Notes under the pieces: model-generated | Seen by the model: the letters and a program-made list of their open reading frames with translations, nothing else | Database searches by the model: none | What the model was told of the DNA's origin: nothing | Program-made: the position numbers and the translations under genes | Assembly: GCA_018296165.2 (NCBI GenBank) | Contig: JACKQL020000028.1 | Location: forward strand, 434,001-498,000 | DNA: 64,000 nt | Reading direction: 5' to 3' | From: Termitomyces sp. T153 | Taxonomy: Eukaryota > Basidiomycota > Agaricomycetes > Agaricales > Lyophyllaceae | Shown here: one piece after another, positions 22,100 through 34,188 of the stretch | How positions within the stretch are numbered: the stretch's first letter is position 1 | How the letters are laid out: each line of letters begins with the position of its first letter

Positions 22100-22837
22100 C
22101 TAGTTGAGACGGTCTCGAACTTTTGAATGGGTTCAAATATATATATATATAAATAAAACCCGAACCAACTAAATACTCGTAAGCCTAAGTTAGCCGCTCC
22201 CTGGGGCTAGCCGAGCCGTGGTACGTCGTTGCTTGTCCCCCTCCCCCGATTCTTCTCTCCTTTTATAGCTCGTTGTGTGCGCACGGGCCAGAGTGTTTTC
22301 CGTGCGCGCCCGTGGGTGTACCGCGTGGTTTTCCTTGGCCTTTCTTTCTCATTGGTTGTTCGTTCGAGATGACGTGCTGGGTCGGCGTTACTCGGTTTTT
22401 CGTTCGTCCGACCTCTCTCTTTTTGCTCTTTTTCCCCAAACTTCTCCCTAACCATCTTTTCGTGGTTCGTGTGGCAGCTGGTTCTGGTTTCTGGACGGTC
22501 TGGCGTGTGGTATCGAGGGGAGGCAGGGTTTTACTATGCGTTTAGACGTCCATGGCTGTCCTCGGCGTCGGTTAGCTTTCTAGCCGGTTTTGCCGAGCAC
22601 CGCCATTGATCGTCGATCAAACGCGTGACCAGCTGTTCTCGTCGTCATAGCTCCTGCTGGCGTCGTTGCATGCGTGCTTTTTGGGTTCTTTGGCGATTCT
22701 TATTTTGCTAGGTATGTCTTTTATGCCTACAGTTTTCGGCTTCTTACCCAAGCTTACGGTTTTCAGCTTGTTTAATTGGTAAGCTCATCTTTTTCCTAGT
22801 TCTTTCGACCTGTCTTAAGTACGAGACAGGCGTATCA
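22100..22837 (-). repeat. Solo LTR-like repeat, CpG-rich copy
   Basis: On the minus strand the repeat starts TGATACGCCTGTCTCGTAC at 22837 and is homologous down to about 22220 with 58794-59402. Where this copy has CG the other mostly has TG or CA. A TATA-like AGCTATAAAAGG (sense) lies near 22263. The outer boundary is uncertain: further sequence to about 22100, including a TA microsatellite (22137-22152), may belong to it. No target duplication could be identified. Confidence 0.65.
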
Positions 22838-24050
22838 ATACCAGGGTGAAGCGTGCGTTAAGTATCGGTGTTCGATTCTAAATAGTCGAGCAGAATATCA
22901 CGTTAGCGGGGCTCTAATTATATTGCGACAATTTGCGAGGTGGCCATTTGCATCGACAGTTGACCCAAGTTCCCGGAACTCGTGTCTCTGAAGATAAAAC
23001 CACCATAAATGTATTGCGTCTAGATACAAGGTTTAGTATTTGGTAAACCTGCTTGTGGCGCATCCGAGTCCATCTACCTGATACTATTGACGAGCATGCA
23101 AACCGGTCTGTGTCATTGCGCCTGACAGTAATTAATAGGTAAAAGCTGTAACAAAAATGTAGAACGTAGTCCGCGTCTACGCATAATGACGTTGTCGGTT
23201 CTATCAAGTGGTCCTGACTTTGGATTATGACAAAATGTCAGACTACTTGACATAGACCTGAATTATTCCGAGTCGGAAATACGATTGCCCCATATCCAGT
23301 TCTGACTTCTCACTGAGACTATGCAAATTTCTCAGTTCCTAGTGACAATCGGCCCGCTGTCAACGAAAGTTCCAAGCACGAACCACACTGCCAATACATA
23401 TCTGATGTATCATTTATCATGTGGGAAAACTCCCTAGAGCAGTTTCAGATGAGCAGACAGATACACTGGCCACGTACCGTCGAAAATGTCAAGTTCAGTC
23501 GGCAGGTTCATGCGGTTGCCATCCGGGAGTCGTGGCGACGGAGAGAGTGTCAACTTGTTTACATGTTTCAGAGTAATCGTCGAAACATGACGAAGGTCAT
23601 TGTAGCCTGATTTTTAACAAACATATTGAGGTCTTGTATCGAAAGATACGGTGGCTCTGCGATGAAGGAAAATGAATTGCAGATGAGAAGACTGGGATCA
23701 ACATTTGATACTAAATCAGCATTGAGTTAGTCACACTGGAATAAGTATACATAAGGTTCAAGGTAATGTGATAATCGAGTTCGTAAAAACAATTACTGGA
23801 ACAAATACCTAGAAGGCATGCGCCTGATCCGGTGGGCTGTTTTGAGGCCCTCATTGATGAGCACAGTCATACCTGCTATAGATTCCTGATGCTCCTGCTT
23901 GATGTCATGCATGATGGAGGTGTCTTCCCACAATGGCGATTTTCTTTTCATGACATTTTTGCTCTCACGATCCATCTGTACTTTCAGCGTTTCATCGGCT
24001 TCCATTTTCTTTTCCGGTTTATCCACAGACGCCTTCGTTCTCCCCAGCGC
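22838..24050. other. Intergenic stretch without a supported gene
   Basis: Several short frames on both strands (for example 23793-24026 minus) show no motif, no splice support and no family resemblance. A Lys/Glu-rich minus frame at 23793-24026 might be 3' untranslated sequence of the next gene. Confidence 0.5.
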
Positions 24051-25994
24051 CTAAACACGTACTGTTTTCGACGCAGTGTCCGTTTTAACTTGGTTCCCGC
24101 TTTTCTTCTTTCCCGACTTCACTTTTACTAACTTGAGAGAGGGTGTCCAGGTCGAACGCATGTCCTTCATTTCCCGTTGGAAGGCCTCGTCGTATCCGAC
24201 ACATTTCATAACAAATCACAAATGAAATGCTCAGTAAATCGGTGCTCGCGTGAAAAGAGGAGATTCGCACTTCTATACCGCTATCTAAAGCACGACGTAC
24301 ATCAGCTGCGGACACGCCGACACCCTTACTCGTCGCAATCTCTTGAGTAGGTTCTCGACCGAGAAATTGACGAAGGGCGATTCGTGCCCTCATACTCTCA
24401 CCCCACTGTTTTTTGAGAAATCTTTGTACACCATTTTTCCTTAGTCTATACAGGATAGATAAATTGTCACCTATGATCTAAGACTCCAGTCAGATCGTAC
24501 CTGATCTGATTTTGCAGCCCATTCCTCCTCCGTCAAAGGCTCAACAGATATCAGTTCATACTGTCCCAAGTACAACCACACCCCATGTTGAATTCGAATG
24601 AACAAGCGAAGTTCCTTTCGGATCTTATAGAACAGTCCTGGGTGTCCAGAACGTTGAGGCGCGTACGGGTTGTAGGTGAGATTGAGGTACATGAAGTCTC
24701 GGTATGGGTGCCGAGCACAATTGTCTTTAGATATCGTTGGTAACGTCTGTTGTGGGTTGCCACCATACATGGATGATGTGAACTCGCGGGAAATAGTGAA
24801 GTCAAGGAGGTCGCTATCAAGATGGTCAGGGAGTAAAAAGGGCTTGGTGGAGAGAGCGTCGGAAGACAGAGCCCAAACCCTCCTGCACAGCTTCTTCGGG
24901 GCGTTTGATCTTAAATTTGGGCTTAAAGAGTGTTGGTAATGATTATACGCGCAAGTACATGTGACTCACGTTCAAAAACTCTTTTTCTCGATGGTCCTGA
25001 GTCTCTCTTTTCACATGGCCGAGGCGTGGTAGTAGCCATTGTGGTGTGCTGATTTCAACAACATCAAGAATACGACGTCTCTTACGCGGATAATCGTCCA
25101 CGACGTCTGGCTTGTTCTCCAACTTCAGACCAGAGCCTAACCAAATCTCAATATACCTCGCAAACTTAGAAAACAAAGACTATCCGAGGTAGAAGGAAAA
25201 AAAGAATGGAATGGAACCAACGGAGAGTCGAGTGCTTCAGATTTAGACTATTTTAGGTCTGAGTATATAAAAGAAATGCAATTAGAGATTTACAGCAGCA
25301 AGATCCAGAGGTTCGTCTTTCATGAACTCTGACTAGGTTATGAATCGAAGATCGTCCTCAATTTTCACTTTTCCTACTAATTTTGGAATCTTTCTGTAGG
25401 TTCTTGAATTGACATACCTGATTTGAGAGCTTCCTTGGACTCGTCATTGATCAACAATGGTCTAAGTCGGGGACTTTCTAGTTTGGGCATCTGAAGAGAT
25501 GTGAAGGTACGTGCGGAAGTATTGACCAAGAAAACAGAGTTAACTGTAGCACTTGATCCTGGTTTTCAGCTGACACTGGTTTAAAAGCAGATGAATCAGC
25601 TTCATTGACGTCTTCCAGCTTCTCAAGAGGTTTCATCAAATTAAAACTCAAGGGCGACTCTGCCAATTTTTTCAGTACCTACGGACCCAAGAACGCAATG
25701 TCAGACTAGAAAATTGCATACCTACGAAGTCCTGCGTCCTTTGATTGGGTTGGAACAAAACCGACCGTATCACCTAGGGTGGATGGTTGGGGGAGAAGCA
25801 TTGATGGAGATATCGGCATATCTCCTGTTTCACAAAAAGACCGATTCACGATTTCTACCTAGTTTTCCGACGGATGTAGTAATGAGATTAGGTTGATTCT
25901 GGTCAAGTTTAAAGAACATAAACCAGATTTGGCCATGGCCGATGTTGGTTCGCTTTGGACTCGGACGAGACACATGGGCGAATTCAGAATCCAT
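24051..25994 (-). CDS. DUF6697-type protein, possibly decaying
   Basis: The core exon (about 24940-24480) reads FTISREF followed by MYGGNPQQTLP, FMYLNL, YNPYAPQ and GHPGLFY, the signature I associate with the Agaricomycete DUF6697 family. The downstream segment has RARIALRQFLGREPT, and the C-terminus has CVGYDEAFQREMKDMRSTW ending at a TAG at 24051-24053. Upstream, 25176-24969 encodes a basic nuclear-like segment (PRKRRR). A possible first exon starts at 25994 behind a TATA-like motif; everything upstream of 25200 is tentative. Joining the core to the last two exons needs a phase that no clean GT-AG pair gives, and a TGA lies at about 24210 where CGA would fit. The gene may be a recent pseudogene or have an unusual splice. 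Function is unknown. Confidence 0.55.
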
Positions 25995-26479
25995 GTTGAA
26001 TCGATATAAAATCAGTGACTTTCGAAGAGACTAGTCGGCTAGCTAGCTCAGTTCGAATAAGAAAATATTCTGACAACTTGAATGTCATTGAGTATGTGAC
26101 ATTCAAGTCGATGTGACTTGCGATTGGTTTGCACGGAAAAGGCAAATAACGCGTCCACGATCAGTATCTGCTATTTGAACCTGTCATTACAGCCTTGATA
26201 TTTCCAATATTTCACGAGATTGAAAATCTCGATGCAGTTGCCTGCGAAGTATAGAATGGAATAGTTGTGATCTTGTTAGGCAATGTAAGGTGTACGCCTA
26301 GAAAGACGTTTCGCGCGCATGGGGACTTGGATGTGCAAATCCCGGGCCTTTCATGGTAGAACAAGTACTCCTAGCATCATTCAGAAAGACCGTCGATATC
26401 GCGACTCCCACAAAATGAGAAGTTGGCACATTGGCCAGCCAGTCGACGAGATGGCAAAGACTTGAAACAATCGGTACAG
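25995..26479. other. Intergenic stretch without a supported gene
   Basis: Only short chance frames are seen on both strands. Confidence 0.5.
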
Positions 26480-27844
26480 CTACCAATCCGAGAACCCTAC
26501 AATCTTACCATCCCAGCTCCACCAGATCATCTCGTCCCACTCATCATCACTACCACGAACTGGGTCCTTTCCCAAGGTCGTATCCAACCCATCCCGTCCT
26601 ACAACCCATACACCCTCTACTGCTTTTCCTTTTTTTGATACTTTTCGCGGCTTGGTGATTTGCACATCTTCGCCGTTGATCCCGGACTCTTCAAGGAACA
26701 AATCAAGGGCGCCTTCTAAGGTCACAGAAATGTTTTGGCGCGGCACCCACGCAGGGTGGTCGAGTCTACGAGGAGCACGGAGGAGGATGTGTGTTTGTGT
26801 AGGGGCTTTAGGATGCCCAATTAAAGAGGATGAAAATCAAGTAAAGCATCAACAGAAGGGCGCTCACCGAGATCTGCGGACATGCCATTGCCATTGACAT
26901 CTGCCGCTGCGAGGGTTCGCGAGAACAGGCGCTCGGCTGCTTGCAAAGTTCGCTGCTGTTCTGCATGGCTCGGGTAACACGGTTCGGGAGATGGAGAGCG
27001 TGATTCTGGAGGTAGAGTCGAGCTTTCGTTGTCTTCGTCTTCATCTTCGTCAGTCACTTCCTCCACCATCACCACCTTCTCGTCCCCTTCTCCATCCTCT
27101 TCACTATCATCATCACTATCATCCGCTTCCTCGAGTTCCTCTTCCTCGTTTCCATCCTCTTCTTCGCTTGGGCTGACGTCTTTATCGTCATAATCAGATC
27201 TGTCATTCCTAACGCCAATCGCTTTGATCTCTAGTCCATCTACAGCAAACAAGACCTTCGCCTTAGCCGTAGCAGGACTTGAGCCCACGAATATGCCCAA
27301 ATAAGCTCTGGTACAGTTGTATTTGGCAGTATTAGCGCCTTGATACTTCGAGATACTGCTTATCCGGGCAAAAGCGGAGGATAGTGCGGTGAACGTGGTG
27401 TTCAGATGCGACGTGAGCGTGTCAAAGGAGGACAGTAGCTCGTTCCGTTGTTTAAGCGCTCGCGGAGATGACTTGGAGGTTATTTTCAATCATAATTCCC
27501 ATATTTGAGGGAATGAAACGCACCTTTGTGTTTGACAGCTTGGATAGTTGCACAATGGGTCTGATGAACCCGTTAGTTAAATCATTATTTCATTACGGCA
27601 GACCCCACAGTGGAATCTGACTCTTCAGAAAGAGAACATGGCCTATCAAGCTAATGGCCAACCTGGCTGCGACGATGTCCGTTATTGTATCATAACTCAG
27701 AGAGACCATTGGAATTAGACTCGTTGAATCCTCTTCATCAGCTAATTGTGAGAGAGGTTCTTTCTGATCGTACTTATTATCATCAATAGTAGGAGGATGA
27801 GAGCGAGGAGCAGGGATTGGAGCAGGCGCTGCGAGTATGAGCAT
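26480..27844 (-). CDS. MAD2L1-binding-protein (p31comet)-like, four exons
   Basis: Exons on minus are 27844-27609, 27560-27524, 27471-26868 and 26805-26480. They total 1203 nt, encode 400 residues and are joined by GT-AG introns of 48-62 bases. The N-terminal half has a HORMA-like pattern reminiscent of p31comet: HVLFLKSQIPLP near residues 70-80, a helix with LLSSFDTLTSHLNTTF, and a strand LGIFVGS. A long acidic tract (about 182-241) follows. The C-terminal part is a basic linker and a Trp-rich end. p31comet helps TRIP13 remodel Mad2 to silence the spindle checkpoint. The assignment rests on pattern memory only and the acidic insert is unusual, so a general fungal hypothetical remains possible. 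Its promoter is shared with the alkyltransferase gene and carries two MluI cell-cycle boxes, which suits a cell-cycle gene. Confidence 0.5.
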
Positions 27845-27946
27845 TTCTCTGCCGTTGTCGATGGCAGAACAAGAAAAAGGAAATTCACGCCGGGTCCGAA
27901 ATCGCCGGTCAGGTGGACGCGTCGATCACGCGTCTGTCACGTGACA
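27845..27946. promoter_or_regulatory. Short divergent promoter with two ACGCGT boxes and an E-box
   Basis: The 102 bases between the two start codons contain ACGCGT at 27917-27922 and 27928-27933 and CACGTG at 27938-27943. ACGCGT is the MluI cell-cycle box bound by MBF-type factors at G1/S in yeasts. If the alkyltransferase starts at 28007 instead, the interval is 162 bases. Confidence 0.55.
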
Positions 27947-28638
27947 ATGATTCATAAGACGCGCGAGTCAAATTCGGAACTTCACCAAGTCATTGCATCG
28001 ATTTCTATGCCAGCTGTACGCCGCATCAACAAATCTATTTTCTCATATAAGGGATCACTTCAAGCTGTGCGCTCGAACATAGGGCCTTCAGATCCAAAAG
28101 ACGCGGAAGTCAAGCTGACTGCAAAGACGCCAGAGAAGGAGATAATCTACCCAACTACAGCGATAGAACGTGCGGTGTATCGCACGACAGAGGGAAAGGT
28201 CAGCGCAGCCCTATGTTACCAGCTACTTCTGTTGTAACATGTGGTAGACCCTTACATCCTATCAATGGGAAGTGTATGATTTTGTACGCAGCATTCCCAG
28301 TGGCTGCGTGACGACATACAAGGACGTCTGTACTTGCGTTGGAGGCTCACCTCGTTCTGGTCAGTCATACTATACATATCATCTCAGCAAATGACTTATT
28401 CAGATGTCCTGTAGTTGGAAATGCATTGAGACAAAATCCATTTGCGCCATACATCCCTTGTCACCGTGTCATTGCCTCCAACCTGTTCATCGGGGGGTTC
28501 AGAGGCGAATGGGGACCCAAACACAAAACTGGAATTCACTGCCATGCAAAACGTGATCTTCTAGCTAGGGAAGGCGTCGCTTTCACAGAAACAGGCCACT
28601 TACTCAGCACAGATTCTGTCCTGTGGAGGGTTTGTTGA
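27947..28638 (+). CDS. MGMT: O6-alkylguanine-DNA alkyltransferase, three exons
   Basis: This suicide repair enzyme transfers the alkyl group from O6-alkylguanine to its own cysteine in the nucleus. Exons are 27947-28198, 28248-28359 and 28415-28638, 195 residues in all, within the family's usual length. The last exon holds the active-site PCHRVIAS with the acceptor Cys. The arginine-finger segment RSVGNALRQNPF spans the second splice junction, and the winged-helix part has TYKDV upstream. A second in-frame ATG at 28007 (MPAVRRINKS) is equally plausible as start and would give 175 residues; the longer form is drawn because its ATG is the first after the promoter boxes. It is divergent from the p31comet-like gene, and the pair may be co-regulated. 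Confidence 0.9.
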
Positions 28639-29107
28639 ATATCCTTCACCGCGTATAATCATTCTGCTGTTGCACAAGTTTTACTTTAGAAGCAATAACT
28701 CATAAGCTGAGTAATCTATGTACTTGATAGCTGTAATATAGCTTTGCGATTTGAATATTATACCAAGCCGATGTCGAACTCACTTGGAATCGAAATGACG
28801 CTCGTCTGATTATGAACTACGTGCTTTCATCGGAGACCTCTAAATGTATCTTCCTTGCACATCTTCCTCAGCGCCTGGCTTGCCAAAGACTGTGCGCAAG
28901 CATAAGCATATCGCTCTTTTTGGTCGATCACGCCGCGGTGACGCGACGTGACTGCATCACGTGTCAAAAATGGAACGGCCGTGACCGGCTAGATAACTGG
29001 CCCCACACCCCCACACCACCATATCCCCTTTCGTGTCATCGGGCAATGACATTTATAAAGAGACCTTGAATAAGTTTCCTTCCATCTATACTGCCCCAAT
29101 TACACCC
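28639..29107. other. Intergenic stretch between two convergently unrelated genes
   Basis: No gene is supported. CACGTG-like and other short motifs occur near 28960, upstream of the membrane protein gene. Confidence 0.4.
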
Positions 29108-31546
29108 ATGATGCATGGCGCCAGCTCCAGAGAATCCCTTCGGTTTCACAATGACGAAGTTTTACCTGATGTAGAGGTTGCTAATGGCTCAAATAGAATT
29201 CCATTCGCATGTATAGAGGATCCCTCTACACCAGTAATACGTACGGACCAGGAGTCAGTCAGTGCAGTCGAAGCGATGGCTGAAGTGACGAGTCCAGCAA
29301 GTAAGTCGATCCTACGAGTGTATACATAATATTCAAAGTCTTTTAGACTCTCAAGAAACGAGCTCCTCGAAGCAAACATCATCCGACAAATTATCAGCAC
29401 TCCCCGCTTCCAAAAGCACATCAAACACAAACCGCTTTCTTCGTTCTCCCTTAGGCAGCTCTAGTAATTTCTTACCAAACCGTGGATATCGCCGTAGTCT
29501 CGACGCATCCGTCTCTTCTTTTTCGAATGCAGATCTTGACTCACAACACGTGAGGAGTCCAACCATCACGCATGGTCACCGTGCAAAATCGCTGGATCAT
29601 TCTCCAGAGAAAGGTACACCGAGGCAAAAAGTATCTTTTGACAGCGATCGAGGGTCTTTGCCTACCATACAGAGCGCTAGACAAGGTATTCTTTCTCAAC
29701 GTTTGGCGGACACGTCTAACAACAATGCAGCAATCTCTCGTATTTCCCGTATCACTCGGATTAGCGATTCTGGCATTACCTCTCCAGCCCAGCGTTCTTC
29801 AGCGTATCGTGACTCGCAAAGGGACCCAGACTCACTTCCTCCTAGGTCCCTCTCTCCATCGCAGTCGCGCTCCCGTGCTCCATCTCCGTTGCGCCTCTTT
29901 CACCAGTGGTCAGCCGGACGTCACCGCCATCGGAATCATCACGACGACCGTTTCGTCCCCGTCAACCCCTACACATGGAGAATACACTTCCATTTCCTAT
30001 GTTTCTCAAACAATCCAAATACCCACACACCTCGCATCGTACATACCCATACGCACACTGGTCCAGATTCTCCAGATACCAACAGATGCGAAGCTTGCGT
30101 TCCTTTGTCGTACTACATGAAGGGAATATGGAACAACATTTGTATCTTCTTTGGTGACACCCTCCCTCGTGAAATATACCTGAACATTCTCCTCCGTCTC
30201 CCAGCTATGTATTTTTCCCGCGTCGCACGGATATTTGAAGACGCCGAAGTCAGCAAACCTGATATCCAGCGCATGATTGAGAGCGGCGGTGGCCTGAATA
30301 CGAGCCCATTCTTTGGTCCCTCAGCGTCGGAGCAGGTTACTGTGGACTCTGGGATACCGAATCTTGTACGTGCGACAGAGTACCCGCCTACGCCTGCGAG
30401 TGCACCTGCGGCGCTGTCGCCTACGATGGCGGCGGGCCTTGGCCTCGCGACTCATGTGGGTTCGGCGGCAGCGACGCCCGGACCGCATTGGCCTCTGCCG
30501 TTGCCGGATGAGTGGACACCGCCGCATGTGTCGCCCGCCCTCATCAGGTTCAAGAATTCCTGGGAAGCATTCGTGGATTCGCTTGTTAGGGAGTGGAAAA
30601 CTTTGAATGTCGTTTCTGCGCTTTTGTTATCGTACGTCCTCCATTTCGCACGGCAGTGATCGATTACCAGTGACCATGACTACTACTAGGGCTATCCTTA
30701 CAATGTTCCAAATCCCAAGTGCAGCCGATGACCCTGTAACAAGGACAGCAGCGTTCCTTTCGTTGATTTGTGCATTGATGAGTTTGTCTTATGGGTGTAT
30801 GTATATCGTCAGGTTTGGGACTATGCGAAGTATGTTCAGGGCGGCTAAATGGGCGGAGGTAGGATATTTATCCTCTCACTTAGTGAACTGTCTGCTCACC
30901 TATGTCATAGGAAGCACGGAAGACTAAAACCGTGATATGGTGGAATGTATGGGTCTTGTTGGCTATGCCGGCTGTCTGGATGTCATGGTTGGTGTTAATC
31001 CTTTGATCTGACAAATACAAGCAGCTAACTTAAAGCGCTATATCTAGGGCGATGGTGCTCTTCATCGCCTCAATAATTTCTTTCGTGTGGCGCACAGACT
31101 CTGTAAATGATCCCACAGACCGACCTCCTCTTGGTAACCGTGGAGCACTAGGCACAAGACTCGCAATAACGGGCGTTTTCATACTAGGCATGATATACTT
31201 TATTCTGATTGTGAGGACGTTGAGGAGTTACGGGATGCATGCGAACAATAAAGTTTGGAGTCGGAGACAACTTACAGAGCGAGAGCAGACGCCCCGACCA
31301 GGTGCGAGGGATAGTGATATTGTGGTTGAGAGGCGCGGTCGAGAACGACAGCGCAGGGCGTCTGGACCTAGGAGGCGGGAGGAGACGCCGGAGATAGAGC
31401 GAGAACATAAGGGAGAGCCGAACATAGAGAGGAAGGAGAAGGCTGGATTGAGGTCCATTCTGGGCCTTGGTATCACAGGTATCGGAACGCGAGAGAATGA
31501 TCGCGTGGTTCACATAGATTTGGAGAAAGGAGGTGCTTTGGCCTAG
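29108..31546 (+). CDS. Multi-pass membrane protein, fungal conserved hypothetical, five exons
   Basis: Exons are 29108-29300, 29347-30631, 30690-30858, 30911-30987 and 31048-31546, totalling 2223 nt and 740 residues with GT-AG introns. The N-terminal 300 residues are Ser/Arg/Pro-rich and likely disordered. A conserved block YYMKGIWNNICIFFGDTLPR leads into LPAMYFSRVARIFEDAEV. Five hydrophobic segments then follow: about residues 480-505, 510-535, 555-575, 575-592 and 615-637. The cytoplasm-like tail is Arg/Glu-rich and highly charged. I recall similar unnamed proteins in Agaricomycetes but no function. A second in-frame ATG follows directly at 29111. An additional 45-base intron near 29687 is possible and would not change the frame. 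Confidence 0.78.
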
Positions 31547-32635
31547 AAGCGTAAAGGTGTACATATATCACAGGATAAGGAGGAAATATGCGGGAACATT
31601 GACATTTTGCATCAGAGCTGTACAGAAAGAGGTCTAGGACAGAAAAAAAAGGGGAGGATCTTAAAAGGGAAGATCTTATTCCAACTTAGTAATTGACGGA
31701 ATTAGCCGCTATTATTTCACGCTCCGAATCGCTAATTCTTTTTCGCTTTCGTCTTCTCTTTCCGGATCTCGCGTGGACTGACTTACACCATGGACCTTCC
31801 AATTCTGCAAGGGCTGTCATTATATTTTCCAGACATCTTCTTCCGAATCGGCCTGACGTTACTTATCACCTCTCACTGATCAGGCTCTTCGTCACGAATG
31901 TCACACAAGTTTCACTGAAACCCTCGATGATGTGCTCTTTAACAATAGAAAAGCTTCTCGAGTTTCCGTCGTCCGTAACGTCATTCAAAAGTAGATTAAT
32001 GGCACTACTGTTCGGCCACAATGCTATATAAACACTACTAAAAGATGCCTCGCTACTCTGTCGAGCTAGTTTGCTTTAATTGACGTCAGGAAGGCGTTAA
32101 GGTTCGTTCCACTCGTGAGCGTTCTTGGAGCGATCCGAAAATCCGCACAGGGTGTAACCGTCACGGGGTGCATGATCCAACTTACACAGCACAGCTTGCC
32201 AGACACTTGACGGGGATGCATGCCAATCGAGGCGCCTCATCTCACAAGCATATACATTCTACGAGATTGTAGGATCTTGACAGTAGAACGTCTTGATGCA
32301 TCACAAGTGACGGCAGCAAATTCGAATATGATTCTCAAGCCTAAACTGGATTGTTCATCATGAGAATCGGCTCCTCCATATGGCCGCGCATTAGAACTGT
32401 TACCAGCCACATGATATCTTGATCAGCATAGAAGGTTTAAGGACTTCGTAAGAGGATGGGCCATAACAATCAAGTGTGAGTGTGGAGTTTGCCTTTCCTT
32501 CCACATAGATGGGATATCTCGATAGGACTCTGACCGGTCATATCTTATCCCCAACGAGCTACCAGGTGCGTGAAACTTCGGTTGGAACATAACTAACCAT
32601 TCACTATCATCTAAGCCCTTCTACCTTGCCTGAAA
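31547..32635. other. Intergenic stretch upstream of kinase 1
   Basis: A 112-codon plus frame at 31693-32031 shows no family features, and nothing else is supported. The segment presumably includes the membrane protein's 3' end and the kinase promoter. Confidence 0.45.
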
Positions 32636-34188
32636 ATGCTGAACGAATTCAACTTCTCCGTCTCAGATTTGGAATTTCTTAGCGCTCAGACAGCATCTTA
32701 CTTTGGTGACGATGGATCCACGGACTGGGACAGTTATATCATAAAATCCTCAATCAATTTTGGGTCGCCTCTAGCGGCCTCGTCCACAGATAGCTTACGT
32801 CCTGAGACTTCCGCACAGATCACAGAGATCTCCGCACGCCTACTCAAGACTTTTACTACTCCCAAAGCATATATGAAATTTCTGAGCCATCGTGGGGAGT
32901 CGGCTCAGGATTTGCTCGATCTTCTCCAGAAAGTGCGTAAATCCATTCCCAGCTGTTTGAGCGTGGCTTTACTTGTCGTCTAGCTATTAGATCATGCTCC
33001 TCTCAAGCCACAATTTCGTGTGCTGCTGTATGTTGCGCTCGTTAGACTATGCCGAAAATCCGAACTTTGTCCTCGATCGTTCTATCTTCAAGGTGTAAAG
33101 GACAGAGAAGAGTATCCACACTCGGCCGGATATTTTGGCGACATTTATAAGGCTTATCACAAAGGAAAGCCCGTATGTCTCAAGATTGTCAGGTTGTATC
33201 ATAAATCAAGTCAAGCTCAATTTCACAAGGTATGACAAATTCGGTGTCCTACTGAGATGTTCGCTCATTGTTTCATTTGTCAGGCTTTCTCGCGTGAAGC
33301 TGTTATTTGGGCTCAGTTATCGCATCCTAATATCCTTCCGTTTTATGGCATCTACTTCCTCAGCGATCCGCGCAAAAGTTTTTGTTTGGTTTCGCCTTGG
33401 ATCTCTAGAGGAAATGTTCTTGAGTTTTTGACTGAGGAACCCAACGCTCACCGACTCCGTTTAGTGAGTGATTTTCGGTAGATCATTTCGACATCAGCAG
33501 TCTGATTCGAGTTTATCCAGATTTACGGTATAGCGTCAGGGATGGAACATCTACATGAAAATGGTGTCGTTCATGGAGATTTGAAATCTTTGAATATCCT
33601 CGTAGCAGAGCCCGAGCAAGCGCTCCTTACTGATTTTGGGTTTTCCTATGTCACGGATGACCACGGCCTCCAAGGCCCAACTCTTTCCTCTTCGCATGCT
33701 CTTGGAGGCACAATGGCATATGAAGCTCCTGAGAGACTAGAAGATCCAGAGAGCAGAAGAACGACAAAAAGTGACGTTTTTGCTTTTGGAATGGTTTGCT
33801 ATGAGGTAGCACCATATCTTTGTCTTCAACTGGAGGCTTATGCTCCATACAGTTGTTTACCTATCCGCCTCTTGCCAACGTGAAAACGATGAGCATCTCA
33901 TCCGCTCATTCGAAAATAGTACATGTTTCTCCCCAATCACTTGGAGCGTTCACGGAGTATTCAGGACGGGGCTTGACCAATGAGATATGGCAAGTACTAG
34001 AAAGCTGCTGGTCTCACGGACCCAATGTTCGGCCGACCGCCACGCAGATCACCCAACGCTTGCCATCGGTTGAGATAGAATCTGTACCCAGCGAATGGTC
34101 CCTTCCATGGAGGCCTGGATTCGAGTCGTCGAAAGGACAGGTCGACGATACGATCAAAAACGCTCTTTCTCATCTGCAAACGCTGTAG
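32636..34188 (+). CDS. TKL-like protein kinase 1, five exons
   Basis: Exons are 32636-32932, 32984-33229, 33284-33463, 33521-33805 and 33853-34188, about 447 residues, with all four introns in phase 0. Exon 1 is a helical N-terminal segment ending LDLLQK. Exon 2 has the helical stretch LYVALVRLCRKSELCPRSF, a glycine loop GYFGDIYKA and the ATP lysine in VCLKIV. Exon 3 contains the alpha-C Glu (FSREAVIW) and hinge. Exon 4 has the catalytic loop HGDLKSLN, the DFG motif LTDFGFSY and APERLED. Exon 5 closes the C-lobe. HGD replaces the usual HRD, as in many fungal TKL kinases. All catalytic residues are present, so activity on Ser/Thr (or Tyr) is expected; the substrate is unknown. It is a tandem paralogue of kinase 2. 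Confidence 0.87.

Noticed and set aside
22914..23610. Short frames on both strands after the solo LTR
   Set aside because: They have no motif, no splice signals and no homology to anything else in the window.
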